Source: Variovorax sp.
GTDB lineage: Bacteria; Pseudomonadota; Gammaproteobacteria; Burkholderiales; Burkholderiaceae_C
DNA length: 64,000 bases
NCBI GenBank assembly: GCA_004210915.1
Contig: SEGS01000005.1
Coordinates: 1-64,000 of the forward strand
Direction: 5' to 3'
This document shows, in pieces, positions 42,845 through 52,595 of this stretch (positions within the stretch are counted from its first letter, which is position 1; every line of letters starts with the position of its first letter). A model generated the notes under the pieces. The model saw only the letters and a list, made by a program, of their open reading frames with translations. It was not told where the DNA came from and ran no database searches. The position numbers and the translations under genes were made by a program.

Positions 42845-43275
42845 TTCCGTCATCCGCGTGCCCCGCCGCCATCGAGCCTGGCGTGCTGCCGCTGCCCGTG
42901 GTGGAAGGCAAGCTGCGCGCTGGCTTTCCTTCGCCGGCTGACGATTTCGCGATCAAACGGCAGGATCTGAATGACCTGCTGATCACGCACCCGCTTGCCA
43001 CGTTCTACTGGCAGGTCAGTGGTCATTCGATGGTGGAGGCTGGCATTGGGGATGGCGACCTGCTGGTGGTGAATCGCGCCATCACGCCGGTTCATCGGCA
43101 CATCGTCGTGGCTCAGGTGGATGGCGACTTCACGGTGAAGTACCTCTACAAGCGCAGCGGGCGCATCAAGCTAACCACGGCCAACCCGACCTTTCCCGAG
43201 ATCACGTTCAAAGAGGGTCAGCAGCTTGTCATATGCGGTGTGGTGACGGCGGCGATCAAGCGCTTTGTGAAGTAG
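42835..43275 (+). CDS. umuD: UmuD, self-cleaving subunit of DNA polymerase V
   Basis: A 146-residue LexA/UmuD-type serine peptidase that is cleaved on RecA filaments to activate polymerase V. The cleavage site is in [11 protein letters not shown] (Ala-Gly), the nucleophile Ser is in [12 protein letters not shown] and the Lys in [10 protein letters not shown]. The start ATG lies inside the LexA box, with no ribosome site upstream, so the message may be leaderless. umuC follows after 11 bp. Confidence 0.93.
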   Translation: MYSIPSSACPAAIEPGVLPLPVVEGKLRAGFPSPADDFAIKRQDLNDLLITHPLATFYWQVSGHSMVEAGIGDGDLLVVNRAITPVHRHIVVAQVDGDFTVKYLYKRSGRIKLTTANPTFPEITFKEGQQLVICGVVTAAIKRFVK

Positions 43276-43286
43276 CGGATCTCATC

Positions 43287-44585
43287 GTGTACGCGCTGGT
43301 CGACGGCAACAACTTCTATGTGTCCTGCGAGCGGGTGTTCCGCCCCAGCCTCCTGGATCGTCCAGTCATCGTGCTGAGCAACAACGATGGCTGTGCCATT
43401 GCACGCAGCAACGAGGCCAAGGCGCTCGGGATTGCGATGGGTGCACCATGGCACCTGATCCAGCGGTCGCTTCCCGATGCGGGGGTGGTGGCGCTGAGCG
43501 CGAACTTCACCTTGTACGGCGACATGAGCAACCGGATGATGGCGATCGCCGCGGGGCTGGGTCCGGGGCAGGAGATCTACAGCATCGACGAGTCTTTCAT
43601 CGACTTGAGCGCGATGCGTGGCGACCTTGTTGCGCGCAGTCACCAAGTGCGCGAGCGGATCCTGCAATGGATCGGCATTCCTTGCGGGATTGGCATCGGA
43701 TCGACCAAGACACTGGCCAAGCTTGCCAACCACGTGGCCAAGACGGCGGACCGCAAGCCGGGGAGCTACCCCATGGAGTTGGCCCGGGTGTGCAACCTCA
43801 GTGCGTTGCCACCAAGCGACCTTGATGCGGTGTTTGCCGCGACTGATCTCGGTGAAGTGTGGGGCATCGGCCGGCGCATTGGTGCGCAGCTTAAGGAGGC
43901 AGGGCTGACGTCTGTGCTGGATGTGGTTCGGCTCGACCCGGCGATGGTGCGCGGGCGCTGGTCGGTGGTGCTCGAACGCACAGTGCGCGAGTTGCAGGGG
44001 CAGTCTTGCATGGGCTTTGAGGACGTGGCGCCGGCGAAGAAGGAGATCGCCTGCACGCGCAGCTTCGGGCAGCCAGTGACGCAGTTGAAGGATCTGATCG
44101 AAGCAGTGAGCCAGTTCGCGAGTCGCGCAGCGGAGAAGTTGCGCAAGCAAGGCAGCCAAGCGGTGCAGGTGCTGGCGTTCATCCACACCAGCCCGTTCCG
44201 GCGGCAGGACAGGCAGTACTCGCGATCGATCACGGTGCCGCTGCGCCGACCGACTGCCGACACGGCGCTGATCGTCCAGGCGGCGGTGATGGGGGTGAAG
44301 GCGGCGTTCAAGCCGGGCTTCAATTATTCGAAGGCCGGCGTGATGCTGCTCGATTTGCAGGATGCATCGGTGCAACAGGCCGAGCTTGCATTGGGTGACG
44401 AGGCGGCTGATCGCAGTGCGCTGATGGCGACGCTGGATCGGCTAAATGATCGGTACGGACGGGGGGCGGTGGTGCTGGCCAGCACGGGGCAGTCTGATGG
44501 CCGGCGCGGCTGGCACATGAAGCAGTCGATGAAGACGCCGGAGTACACGACGCGGTGGGCGGATGTGCCGCGAGCGTTGGCTTAG
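43287..44585 (+). CDS. umuC: UmuC, catalytic subunit of DNA polymerase V
   Basis: Y-family translesion polymerase, 432 residues, GTG start at 43287 beginning [17 protein letters not shown] with the metal-binding Asp. [10 protein letters not shown] carries the second acidic pair, [19 protein letters not shown] the fingers/palm region, and the C-terminal DUF4113 ends in [10 protein letters not shown]. It is complete and in frame, so the element should supply SOS mutagenesis to its host. Confidence 0.95.
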   Translation: MYALVDGNNFYVSCERVFRPSLLDRPVIVLSNNDGCAIARSNEAKALGIAMGAPWHLIQRSLPDAGVVALSANFTLYGDMSNRMMAIAAGLGPGQEIYSIDESFIDLSAMRGDLVARSHQVRERILQWIGIPCGIGIGSTKTLAKLANHVAKTADRKPGSYPMELARVCNLSALPPSDLDAVFAATDLGEVWGIGRRIGAQLKEAGLTSVLDVVRLDPAMVRGRWSVVLERTVRELQGQSCMGFEDVAPAKKEIACTRSFGQPVTQLKDLIEAVSQFASRAAEKLRKQGSQAVQVLAFIHTSPFRRQDRQYSRSITVPLRRPTADTALIVQAAVMGVKAAFKPGFNYSKAGVMLLDLQDASVQQAELALGDEAADRSALMATLDRLNDRYGRGAVVLASTGQSDGRRGWHMKQSMKTPEYTTRWADVPRALA

Positions 44586-44599
44586 GAGCCGACTGGATG

Positions 44600-45056
44600 A
44601 TGCGCTGTCGCCGATCTTCCCAGTACATGCGAGATCCTGGCGGCACTGAAGCGAAAATCAACTCACCGCGAGTTCAACGGGTGCTGGTGGAGTTGACGGT
44701 GCGATCAGGGCCGCTACCCGCTCTCTGTGGGGCCCTTCGTCCGCCGCGATCGCGACGAGGTTGCCTACGCACGCGAATGGGTCAAGGGGCAATGGGCCTG
44801 ATTCCGACTTGGTCGCCGACCAAGACGCCGATGAACACTCAATGCCGGCGCCTGAGCACGGTCAACGCGCGCAGCAAGGACGTGGCGGCGAAGCCGACCT
44901 ATCGCGACGCGTTGAAGCGCGGGCAGCGCTGCATCATCTCGGCAGACTCCCTCAACGAACCGAACTGGGAGACGGGAAAAAACGAATAGTGGGCATTTCG
45001 GCGCGCGGACGGTGCGCAGTGGGGCTTGGCGGGCCTCTGGGGCCTTGCGTTGTTCG
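44600..45056 (+). pseudogene. Broken SRAP (YedK/HMCES-like) gene
   Basis: Pieces of the SRAP family are seen in different frames: VGPFVRRDRDEVAYAREW near 44730, GLIPTWSPTK, STVNARSKDVAAKPTYRDAL and KRGQRCIISADSLNEPNWET up to 44989, and then WAFRRADGAQWGLAGLW ending at about 45043 in the next frame. The N-terminal catalytic Cys is not recoverable, and the C-terminal third is absent, cut just before the repeat at 45088. SRAP proteins bind abasic sites in single-stranded DNA and often sit with SOS genes. Confidence 0.7.
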
Positions 45057-45087
45057 CGGCGGCGCCCGCTGCATCAGCCCGAGCACA

Positions 45088-45109
45088 GAAAAATCGCCGG
45101 GGCGGGGAC
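45088..45109 (+). repeat. Short direct repeat, copy 1
   Basis: GAAAAATCGCCGGGGCGGGG plus AC. A closely similar sequence lies at 45867-45890. It abuts the truncated end of the SRAP pseudogene. Confidence 0.6.
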
Positions 45110-45151
45110 GTGGCTTATGCTGCTTACGTTCGTAACGACCTCGACGACCTC

Positions 45152-45631
45152 ATGCGCCTTCGACTCTTCGCTCTCCTCGGGCTCGCCCTTTTGGCGGCGT
45201 GCGGCACCTTCATCGACACCCAGCCGATCCAGCGGCATTACGATGAATTCTCCGCCCAAGTGGAGAGACATGCCGCAGCAGGGCAGATAACTTGGGTTGC
45301 CGCGCAGTCCTCCATCCGTAATCTAGACCGAGATACGAAGACAAAGCTCGACAGCACCGGCTCATATCACAGTTGGCGATATGACATCTGGGATGATGAG
45401 TATCATGCCTACACGATCTCGCTGGCCGATCAACTCGACCGCAAGCAAATTTCGTTCTACCAGTTCGATGCAGCGCGCAAGCAGAGATGGTCAGAAATCG
45501 AGAATAGACGCATCCAACTCGGCAATCAGCGTGCGCTCATTGACGCTGCCCAGCAGCGTCGGCGAACGAACTGCACAAGCTCTGCAGTCGGTCTTGCGCC
45601 GTTCCAGCAGATCGAAACTACGTGCAACTGA
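45152..45631 (+). CDS. Lipoprotein of unknown function
   Basis: A 159-residue protein with a lipoprotein signal (LRLFALLGLALLAAC, Cys17 lipobox). The mature part is charged and helical (HYDEFSAQVERHAAAGQITW, ADQLDRKQISFYQFDAARKQ) with a pair of C-terminal cysteines. An in-frame extension upstream comes from the SRAP remnant and is not used. It is flanked by short direct repeats (45088, 45867). No family is recognised. Confidence 0.65.
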   Translation: MRLRLFALLGLALLAACGTFIDTQPIQRHYDEFSAQVERHAAAGQITWVAAQSSIRNLDRDTKTKLDSTGSYHSWRYDIWDDEYHAYTISLADQLDRKQISFYQFDAARKQRWSEIENRRIQLGNQRALIDAAQQRRRTNCTSSAVGLAPFQQIETTCN

Positions 45632-46053
45632 AGGGTCGTAGAGAACGCTCGACGCCATCGCGGCTGATGCGACATGACCGCCAAGCGAGGCTGTAGCGCT
45701 ACGGGTGCTGACGTTCAACATGGGGTGGCCGCAGCGGCTTTGGCTGACCGCACCACTCCGCAAATTTGCAGAGTGATCTGCCTTCAGGTCGCCGCCCTCG
45801 CTCGTATTCGCCAGCTTGCAGCTATTGCCGCACACTGCGATTCCGTGACGTGGCGACGATGCAGGCGAAAAAAATCGCCGGGACGGGGACAGGAAACGAG
45901 CCTGATCCGCTAGGACGATGGGGTCAGCGAACTGGCCTTATCGCGATTCTGCCAGAGCACCTCCACCGCTCGTTGCGGAGCATTGCACGGGTGTCCGGAT
46001 CCAGGGCATCCCTATGGCGGGCGGCGCGCAGGAGGTCACGCTGTTGCCAGCGG
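45632..46053. other. Gene-free stretch
   Basis: About 420 bp in which no frame has a natural start, ribosome site or family motif. It includes the second short repeat. It looks like decayed sequence. Confidence 0.5.
45867..45890 (+). repeat. Short direct repeat, copy 2
   Basis: GAAAAAAATCGCCGGGACGG plus GGAC, matching 45088-45109 except for two extra A and one G-to-A change. The two copies lie 779 bp apart and frame the lipoprotein gene. Confidence 0.6.
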
Positions 46054-46539
46054 TTATCGCGCCGGCAGTGCTGGACCAGTCTGGGAGACTTCGCCTCCAA
46101 GCCAGTTGATGATGGCAGGCCCCAAACCCTTGTTCTGCGCCGATATGCCGAACAGAACCAGCGCGATGAGGGCGGCGAATAGTATGTTCCCGACGGCGCC
46201 GATGATGGCCCCTTGCCACCATCGCGGGCCTTCCTTAAGTTGGCGAATCAAGTCTTGCTGATAGGCGTCCTTGAGAGGCTTTTCTGCGTCAGCAAGGACT
46301 GCTTCCGCCATCTCAGACAAAAGGGCGCTTGCATGGTCCCGGAGCAATTGAACTTGCATCGGATTTCGGTACGTTGCGCAAAACACGTCAACGACGTGCG
46401 CCGGCACATCAACACTGCAGTTCTCGGTTCGGTGTCTTTCCAAGAAGTCGATTTTTTGCTGTTTGTACAGCGAATAAGCGACCAAACCTACAAGATCGTC
46501 GTGTTCTTGGACCAGCTGACTGTAGGTATCGTGCTTCAT
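46054..46539 (-). CDS. Single-pass membrane protein of unknown function
   Basis: A 161-residue protein starting at ATG 46539 (MKHDTYSQLVQEHDDLVGLV). The N-terminal pattern Y-x-x-LV...GLVAYSLYKQQKIDF is reminiscent of a family I have seen in accessory regions; the middle is helical, and one membrane helix lies at about 120-145 (GAIIGAVGNILFAALIALVL). It follows the 81-residue gene by 78 bp on the same strand. A membrane effector in a two-gene system is possible, not shown. Confidence 0.62.
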   Translation of the reverse strand: MKHDTYSQLVQEHDDLVGLVAYSLYKQQKIDFLERHRTENCSVDVPAHVVDVFCATYRNPMQVQLLRDHASALLSEMAEAVLADAEKPLKDAYQQDLIRQLKEGPRWWQGAIIGAVGNILFAALIALVLFGISAQNKGLGPAIINWLGGEVSQTGPALPAR

Positions 46540-46617
46540 TCCCGTCGGGAACGTCGGGCCGCCGGCCGATTGGCCGGGGGATGGGCGAGCGCCAGCCGGT
46601 AGCAACTCCACGCGCTG

Positions 46618-46863
46618 TCAGCCGGCCAAAACCTTGCTATCGCGGGTGCGCAAATCGCGCAGAGCCTTTGACCCCGCACGCTCAATTTCTTCGCGAGTAG
46701 GGCGGGGGATATTGTGTCGCTCAAAAGGATCGCTGAGCGCCGAACCAGCCATGATTCGAGCGTTGGCGCGCTTCACCGCGTCTTTGCTTACGATGCGTAC
46801 TTCGGCGATAGCGCCGGCGGCATGGGGAGATTTGCGAGAGTGAAAGATCAGAAAATTGGCCAT
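46618..46863 (-). CDS. Small basic protein, partner of the membrane protein
   Basis: An 81-residue protein (MANFLIFHSRKSPHAAGAIA...RTRDSKVLAG), ATG 46863, with the segment ARIMAGSALSDPFERHNIPR. It looks soluble and basic. It probably forms a two-gene transcript with the downstream membrane protein. No family is recognised. Confidence 0.6.
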   Translation of the reverse strand: MANFLIFHSRKSPHAAGAIAEVRIVSKDAVKRANARIMAGSALSDPFERHNIPRPTREEIERAGSKALRDLRTRDSKVLAG

Positions 46864-46966
46864 GGTTTCGCTCCTTCCGTGGGTCGAAGCTTGATGGAAA
46901 TGGCAGTTGCGTCTACGTACGTTCTACGTCCATCCTGAATGCACGTTGATCGTAACGACTCGATGA

Positions 46967-47164
46967 TCACACAGATGTAGGGTGAAAGCGCCTGTTACCA
47001 ACTCTGAATGAGAAAAATTCGCGTGCCATGCTCTTCCGGGTGGCCGCAGCACGCGGTGACGTGTCGCCGTCCGTGACGCCGATCACGCGGCAGACGCGGG
47101 GCTCGATGGCGTGGGCGGCCGCGCTGCATGTCAGCACGCCGAAGATCAGGACGCTCTTCAGCAT
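46967..47164 (-). pseudogene. Remnant of a secreted thermonuclease (SNase-like)
   Basis: Signal peptide MLKSVLIFGVLTCSAAAHAI is followed by RVCRVIGVTDGDT, the first strand of a staphylococcal-nuclease domain, then the sequence loses similarity and stops after 65 residues. The catalytic Arg and Glu region is absent. Its start overlaps the end of the upstream DUF4124-like gene. Confidence 0.5.
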
Positions 47165-47616
47165 CTCAGGTCGAAGAACTGTTTGCGCGCTTGGTAGAGG
47201 TCGAAATCGGCCTTCGCCTTGTCTCGCGCTGCAGCCGTAGGAGCGGCGGCTTCAAGGCGCGCGAGCCGGTCGTCCAGCGACCCGCACTGCGCCTGATCTT
47301 TGCCGGGCAGGTGCACTCGGCGCCGCAGTACGTTCATTTCCTCCGTGGACTTGCCCGTGATCGGGCGCACGGCGCCGTCGAACATCCGGTTGAGTTCGTC
47401 TCGCCGCACCTCCTTGCCCTTGCTGGTGCGGCCGGTCATCTTGTCCATGCCCTGCGTCGGCGTGGCGTCGATCACCTTCGCGCCGATACATGGCTCGTCG
47501 GAGTAGGCTACTTTGCGGTTTGTCTCGCAGCGGTAGACCGTCGGCTGCGCGAATGCGGATACCGCCGGCAAGATCAAGAGGGCGCAGGCCAGCGCGCGGG
47601 ATGTGCGGTTGCTCAC
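47158..47616 (-). CDS. Secreted DUF4124-like protein, GTG start
   Basis: A 152-residue protein, GTG 47616 with GGAGGT 4 bp upstream. Signal peptide (ALACALLILPAVSAFAQ) followed by the DUF4124-type core VYRCETNRKVAYSDEPC and a helical tail ending in FFDLRC. Its start overlaps the previous stop (GTGA). Function unknown; envelope-located. Confidence 0.7.
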   Translation of the reverse strand: MSNRTSRALACALLILPAVSAFAQPTVYRCETNRKVAYSDEPCIGAKVIDATPTQGMDKMTGRTSKGKEVRRDELNRMFDGAVRPITGKSTEEMNVLRRRVHLPGKDQAQCGSLDDRLARLEAAAPTAAARDKAKADFDLYQARKQFFDLRC

Positions 47617-47828
47617 CAGAACCTCCACCAAGGCCACAAACGCGCCAACTGAGGCCGCGTGTCCAGCAGTGCAGCCGGTGCGGTCGGAGCCCCGAATCGG
47701 CGCCGCCCTTCGGCTTCAAGCCGGCGGGCCATGCCTCGGGCGTCCCGTTCGCCACGCAGTGCGCGGTGACGCCATTCGTGGGCGTGAACCAGTAGGTCGT
47801 CTTCTGGAAGGTGGGCGAAGCAGGACAT
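47613..47828 (-). CDS. Small protein (71 residues) near the right end
   Basis: MSCFAHLPEDDLLVHAHEWR...RLWPWWRFW, ATG 47828. His/Trp/Arg-rich. GTGA overlap with the next gene supports it. The region reads leftwards from the right end of the element. No family is recognised. Confidence 0.58.
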   Translation of the reverse strand: MSCFAHLPEDDLLVHAHEWRHRALRGERDARGMARRLEAEGRRRFGAPTAPAALLDTRPQLARLWPWWRFW

Positions 47829-47873
47829 GTGTGGATTTTCCACGTCATTGCGCGCCAGAACCGCAGCAAAAAG

Positions 47874-47896
47874 CGGATCGTGACATGGATCGTGAC
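47874..47896 (+). repeat. Putative right arm-type sites
   Basis: CGGATCGTGAC (one mismatch) followed directly by A and TGGATCGTGAC, the same tandem arrangement and orientation as at 17003-17025, about 80 bp from the right attachment site. Confidence 0.6.
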
Positions 47897-47927
47897 AAGA
47901 TCACGAAATCACCACCGAAACGAAAAG

Positions 47928-47954
47928 AGTCTGCTACCACTTCGATAGCAGACT
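47928..47954 (-). terminator. Terminator of tRNA-Ile2 supplied by the element
   Basis: On the minus strand AGTCTGCTA and TAGCAGACT form a 9-bp stem with a 9-base loop followed by CTTTTCG. It lies 27 bp downstream of the tRNA. Because the attachment core ends at 47976, this terminator belongs to the element, which thus replaces the host terminator. Confidence 0.75.
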
Positions 47955-47975
47955 TTCCAAGAACCATGTGAATTG

Positions 47976-48057
<82 letters not shown>

Positions 48058-48108
48058 ACGCGGTCGCGATTCTATTCGGCGGACCACGACCCGCGGCGAG
48101 GCGCCACG

Positions 48109-49113
48109 CTACTTGCGGTGACTGAGCGCGTTCGTCACGAGGCGCGAGGTGATGTCCACGATCTGGATCATCCGGTCATAGGGCATCCGCGTCGGACCGA
48201 TCACACCCAGCGTGCCGACGACCTGCCCGTCGACCTCGTAGTTCGCGCTGACAACCGAGAGTTCTTCGAACGGGACGACCTGGCTCTCGCCGCCGATGAA
48301 GATGCGCACGCCCTCTGCCTTGCTCGACACATCGAGCAGCCGCATCAGTTGCGCCTTGTGTTCGAAGAGATCGAAGGCGCGGCGCAGCTGTCCCATATCG
48401 CTCGAGAAGTCGCTGACGGCCAGCAAATTGCGCTCGCCAGAGATCACAACTTCGTCCTGCGCTTCAGTCAAGACTTCGGAGCTCGCATTGACGGCCGCCT
48501 GCATCAGCGCCGCGATCTCGCCGCGCAGTTTCTCGACCTCGGACTGAAGGCGGTCACGCACCTGCTCGATCGTGAGCCCGGCGTAGTGCGCATTGATGTA
48601 ATTCGACGCCTCGACCAACTGCGACTGCGTGTAGTCGGCCTCGGGAAATATCACCCGGTTCTGAACATCGCCATCGGGAGACACGATGATCACCAGCAAC
48701 CGGCGATCGGACAGCCGGAGGAACTCGATCTGCTTGAACACCGACGCGCGCCGGGGCGCCATCACCACACCCACGAACTGCGACAGGCTCGACAGCAGGT
48801 GCGCCGCATTGGCAATCACCTTCTGCGGCTGGTCGGGCGCGAGCCGGGGAGCGGTGAGCTGTTCGCGCTGCGCGGTCAGCATGGTGTCGACGAAGAGCCG
48901 GTAGCCGCGCGCTGTCGGAATGCGCCCTGCCGAGGTGTGCGGGCTGGCGATCAGCCCGGCCGCTTCAAGATCCGACATCACGTTCCGGATGGTCGCGGCC
49001 GACAGCTCGAGCCCCGGTTCACGCGACAGCGTGCGCGATCCCACCGGCTGCCCTTCGGCGATGTAACGCTCGACGAGCGTCTTGAGCAGCAACTTGGCGC
49101 GGTCGTCCAGCAT
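48109..49113 (-). CDS. hrcA: Heat-inducible transcription repressor HrcA
   Basis: Represses groESL-type genes by binding CIRCE operators. The 334-residue protein has an N-terminal winged helix ([57 protein letters not shown]) and the usual GAF-like domain. No CIRCE element is seen in this window. It is divergent from nadK with only 28 bp between start codons. Confidence 0.96.
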   Translation of the reverse strand: MLDDRAKLLLKTLVERYIAEGQPVGSRTLSREPGLELSAATIRNVMSDLEAAGLIASPHTSAGRIPTARGYRLFVDTMLTAQREQLTAPRLAPDQPQKVIANAAHLLSSLSQFVGVVMAPRRASVFKQIEFLRLSDRRLLVIIVSPDGDVQNRVIFPEADYTQSQLVEASNYINAHYAGLTIEQVRDRLQSEVEKLRGEIAALMQAAVNASSEVLTEAQDEVVISGERNLLAVSDFSSDMGQLRRAFDLFEHKAQLMRLLDVSSKAEGVRIFIGGESQVVPFEELSVVSANYEVDGQVVGTLGVIGPTRMPYDRMIQIVDITSRLVTNALSHRK

Positions 49114-49141
49114 CGGCGGATTTTAGTGTTGTAATTTGTAG

Positions 49142-50038
49142 ATGACCTCCCGCTTTCGTCGTGTCGCCCTCATCGGTAAATACCAGGCCTCCGACGCGCG
49201 ATTGCAGGCGGACGCGCGGGACGGCGTGATGGAACACATCGGGTCGTTCCTTGAATCGCAGGGTTGCGAAGTGTTCATCGAACACGCGCACCGCGGCGAA
49301 ACGGAAGCCGGCCGCTATGTCGCCCTGACGGCCGAAGAGATCGGCGAACGTTGCGATCTGGGCCTGGTGGTCGGCGGCGACGGAACGATGCTCGGCATTG
49401 GGCGCAAGCTGGCTTGCCACGGCGTGCCGCTGATCGGCATCAACCGCGGGCGGCTGGGCTTCATCACCGACATCCCGCTCGACAACTACGAAGCCACCCT
49501 CATCCCGATGCTGGCCGGTGAGTTCGAAGAAGACCACCGCCGCCTCATGCATGCGCAGGTCATTCGCGAGGGCGCTTGCGTGTTCGATGCGCTGGCCATG
49601 AACGACGTGGTCGTCAACCGCGGCGCGACCTCGGGCATGGTCGAGTTGCGCGTCACCGTCGGCCGGCATTTCGTGGCCAACCAGCGCGCCGACGGCCTGA
49701 TCATCGCGTCGCCCACGGGCTCGACGGCTTATGCGCTCTCGGCGGGCGGCCCACTGCTGCACCCCGACATACCGGGATGGGTCCTGGTGCCGATCGCGCC
49801 GCACACCCTGTCGAACCGCCCGATCCTGTTGCCCGACGCCGACGAGATCTCGATCGAACTGGTCTCGGGTCGCGATGCCAGCGCCAACTTCGACATGCAA
49901 TCGCTGGCCTCCCTGGCCATCGGCGATCGCGTGATCGTGCGCCGCTCCGAACACCGGGTGCGCTTTCTCCACCCCAAAGGCTGGAGCTACTTCGACACCC
50001 TGCGCAAAAAGCTGCACTGGAACGAAGGGGGATCCTGA
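49142..50038 (+). CDS. nadK: NAD kinase
   Basis: Phosphorylates NAD to NADP. The 298-residue protein has the family motifs [34 protein letters not shown] and [16 protein letters not shown]. It is followed by recN after 2 bp, the usual order in beta-proteobacteria. Confidence 0.96.
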   Translation: MTSRFRRVALIGKYQASDARLQADARDGVMEHIGSFLESQGCEVFIEHAHRGETEAGRYVALTAEEIGERCDLGLVVGGDGTMLGIGRKLACHGVPLIGINRGRLGFITDIPLDNYEATLIPMLAGEFEEDHRRLMHAQVIREGACVFDALAMNDVVVNRGATSGMVELRVTVGRHFVANQRADGLIIASPTGSTAYALSAGGPLLHPDIPGWVLVPIAPHTLSNRPILLPDADEISIELVSGRDASANFDMQSLASLAIGDRVIVRRSEHRVRFLHPKGWSYFDTLRKKLHWNEGGS

Positions 50039-50040
50039 AC

Positions 50041-51723
50041 GTGGCTCTTCGACGCATCGCGCTGCGCGACTTCGTGATCGTGCGCGCACTCGAACTGGAC
50101 TTGAGCGAAGGCTTCACCGTTCTCACCGGCGAGACCGGCGCAGGCAAGTCGATCCTGATCGACGCGCTGCAACTGGCGCTCGGCAACCGGGCCGATGCGG
50201 GTGCGGTGCGCGAAGGCGCCGGGCGGCTCGATGTGAGCGCGGAGTTCGACGCCGATCCGGCGCTCGCGTCCTGGCTCGACGCGGGCGGCTTCGAGGCCGG
50301 TGACGCCTTGCTGCTCCGTCGCACGGTCGACCTGCAGGGGCGCAGCCGTGGATGGATCAACGGCAGCCCGGCCACGGCGACGCAATTGCGCGAACTGGGC
50401 GACCGCCTGCTCGACATCCATGGCCAGCATGCCTGGCAAAGTCTGACCCGGCCCGAGGCCGTGCGCGGCCTGCTTGACGCCTACGCGGGCGTGCGGACCG
50501 ACGCGATGGATGCGGCGTGGCACGCGTGGCGCCGCGCCGCGGCCGCGCTCGACCATGCCAGGCTTGCGCAGGATTCGCTGCAGCGTGAGCGGGAGCGGCT
50601 GCAATGGCAGGTGACCGAGGTCGGCAAGCTCGCGCCGGGCGCCGACGAATGGGAAGAGCTGTCGGCGGCCCACACCCGCAGCTCACATGCCCAGGCATTG
50701 CTCGATGCCGCCGAGGCCGCATCGGAAGCGCTGGAAGACGATGAGCGCGGCGCACTCGGCGCGCTCTCGCGCGCGGTGACGCTGCTCGAGAACAACGCGA
50801 ACATCGAGCCGGAGTTCAAGACGCTGGCCGAGGTGTTGGCGTCCAGCATCGCCCAGGCCGCCGACGCCGCCCACTCGCTGCACGGCTATGTGCGGCAGGC
50901 CGACACAGACCCGCGTCGGCTGGCCGAACTCGATGAGCGCATGGGCCTGTGGATGTCGCTGGCCCGCCGCTACAAGCGCCCGCCGGCCGAGTTGCCGGGC
51001 CTGCTCGAAGGTTGGCACGCCGAACTGCGCGCGCTCGATGCGCAAAGCGATTTGGAAGCCTTGGAGCGCGCCGAACGCGAGACCAGCCTTGCGTTCGGCA
51101 AGGAAGCCAAAGCCGTCAGCAAGACGCGAAAGCAGGCTGCGCCACGCCTTTCGCAAGCCGTGACCGACGCGATGCAGGGCCTGGGCATGCAGGGCGGCCG
51201 CTTCGAAGTTCAGTTGCAGCCACTCGATCAGCCAGGCCGCGCAGGGCTCGAAGAGATTTCGTTTCTCGTCGCAGGCCACAGCGGAAGCACCCCGCGGCCC
51301 ATCGGCAAGGTGGCTTCGGGCGGGGAGTTGTCGCGCATCGCGCTGGCCATCGCGGTCACCACGAGCCAGCTCGGCACCGCGCAGACGCTGATCTTCGACG
51401 AGGTCGATGCGGGTGTCGGCGGTGCCGTCGCAGAAACGGTCGGCCGCCTGATGAAGCAGTTGGGCCAGGACCGACAGGTGCTGGCCGTGACGCACCTGCC
51501 CCAGGTGGCCGCCTGCGCCGACCATCATCTTCGTGTGGCCAAGCGTGCCACCGAAGAAGCTGGCCAGAGCGGCCCCCGCACGGAGAGCACCGTCATTGCC
51601 CTGCCGCCCGCAGAACGCGCGCGCGAGGTGGCGCGGATGCTCGGCGGCGAGCGGGTGTCGCAGACCTCTTTGGCGCACGCGCGCGAGCTGCTTGGGCAGA
51701 AAACCCCGGAGGCCTCGCCATGA
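50041..51723 (+). CDS. recN: DNA repair protein RecN
   Basis: SMC-like ATPase involved in double-strand break repair. The 560-residue protein has Walker [16 protein letters not shown] near the N-terminus, long coiled coils, signature region [15 protein letters not shown] and Walker [14 protein letters not shown]. Start GTG 50041, 2 bp after nadK. Its TGA overlaps rapZ. No LexA box was found before it, unlike in E. coli. Confidence 0.96.
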   Translation: MALRRIALRDFVIVRALELDLSEGFTVLTGETGAGKSILIDALQLALGNRADAGAVREGAGRLDVSAEFDADPALASWLDAGGFEAGDALLLRRTVDLQGRSRGWINGSPATATQLRELGDRLLDIHGQHAWQSLTRPEAVRGLLDAYAGVRTDAMDAAWHAWRRAAAALDHARLAQDSLQRERERLQWQVTEVGKLAPGADEWEELSAAHTRSSHAQALLDAAEAASEALEDDERGALGALSRAVTLLENNANIEPEFKTLAEVLASSIAQAADAAHSLHGYVRQADTDPRRLAELDERMGLWMSLARRYKRPPAELPGLLEGWHAELRALDAQSDLEALERAERETSLAFGKEAKAVSKTRKQAAPRLSQAVTDAMQGLGMQGGRFEVQLQPLDQPGRAGLEEISFLVAGHSGSTPRPIGKVASGGELSRIALAIAVTTSQLGTAQTLIFDEVDAGVGGAVAETVGRLMKQLGQDRQVLAVTHLPQVAACADHHLRVAKRATEEAGQSGPRTESTVIALPPAERAREVARMLGGERVSQTSLAHARELLGQKTPEASP

Positions 51724-52595
51724 GCCTTGAGCTGGTGTTGATCACCGGCATGTCTGGTTCCGGCAAGTCCGTGGCGCTTCATGCGCTGGAGGACGCTGGC
51801 TACTACTGCGTTGACAACCTGCCGCCGGAATTGCTGGCGCCTTTCATCGCGCTCCAGCAGCAGCAGGAAGCCAAGCGCGTTGCCATCGCGATGGACGTGC
51901 GCAGCGGCGTGTCCCTGCCGCTGGTGCCGCAGCAACTCGACCTGTTGCGGCAACAGGGCGTCACGACCCGATCGCTTTTCCTGGACGCCACCACCGATGC
52001 GCTGTTGCGCCGCTATTCCGAAACGCGCCGGCGCCATCCGCTCTCGCGACAGGAAGGCCGCGACGATGCGCCCGACCAGCAGCGCGTGTTGATGCATGCG
52101 ATCGAACTCGAGCGCGAACTGCTGGCCGACCTGCGCGACGGCGCCGACGTGATCGACACCAGCATCATCCGGCCCGCGCAGTTGCAAAGCTATGTGAAGG
52201 CGCTGATCTCGGCGCCGCAGAGCGCGCTGACGCTGGTGTTCGAGTCCTTCGCGTTCAAGCGCGGCGTGCCGCTGGACGCAGACTATGTGTTCGACGTGCG
52301 CATGCTGCCCAACCCGCACTACGTGCCAGCGCTGCGTCCGCTCACCGGGCGCGACGAGGCCGTGGTCGATTGGCTGCGTGAGCACGAGGACGTGGCGCGC
52401 ATGTACGGCGATATCGAACAGTTTCTGAACCGCTGGCTCGACGCGCTGGCGGGCGATCATCGCAGCTACGTCACCGTGGCCATCGGCTGCACGGGCGGCC
52501 AGCACCGGTCCGTGTTCCTCGTCGAACAACTGGCGCGCAACTTCGGCGCCCGCTGGGCCGCACTCAAGCGGCACCGCGAACTCGACGGCAGCTAG
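51720..52595 (+). CDS. rapZ: RNase adapter protein RapZ
   Basis: Nucleotide- and RNA-binding protein that adjusts GlmS levels through RNase E in enterobacteria. The 291-residue protein has a P-loop [12 protein letters not shown], the conserved DNLPPELL and [20 protein letters not shown], and C-terminal [11 protein letters not shown]. It overlaps recN by ATGA and mutY (convergent) by 4 bp. Confidence 0.95.
   Translation: MSLELVLITGMSGSGKSVALHALEDAGYYCVDNLPPELLAPFIALQQQQEAKRVAIAMDVRSGVSLPLVPQQLDLLRQQGVTTRSLFLDATTDALLRRYSETRRRHPLSRQEGRDDAPDQQRVLMHAIELERELLADLRDGADVIDTSIIRPAQLQSYVKALISAPQSALTLVFESFAFKRGVPLDADYVFDVRMLPNPHYVPALRPLTGRDEAVVDWLREHEDVARMYGDIEQFLNRWLDALAGDHRSYVTVAIGCTGGQHRSVFLVEQLARNFGARWAALKRHRELDGS

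Noticed and set aside
45491-45835. 114-codon minus-strand frame overlapping the lipoprotein gene end
   Set aside because: No plausible start or family; it overlaps a better supported lipoprotein gene.
47603-47971. Plus-strand frame ending with DRDMDRDKITK, similar to the integrase N-terminus
   Set aside because: Similarity comes from the TGGATCGTGAC repeats read in one frame; it is better explained as arm-type sites than as an integrase remnant.
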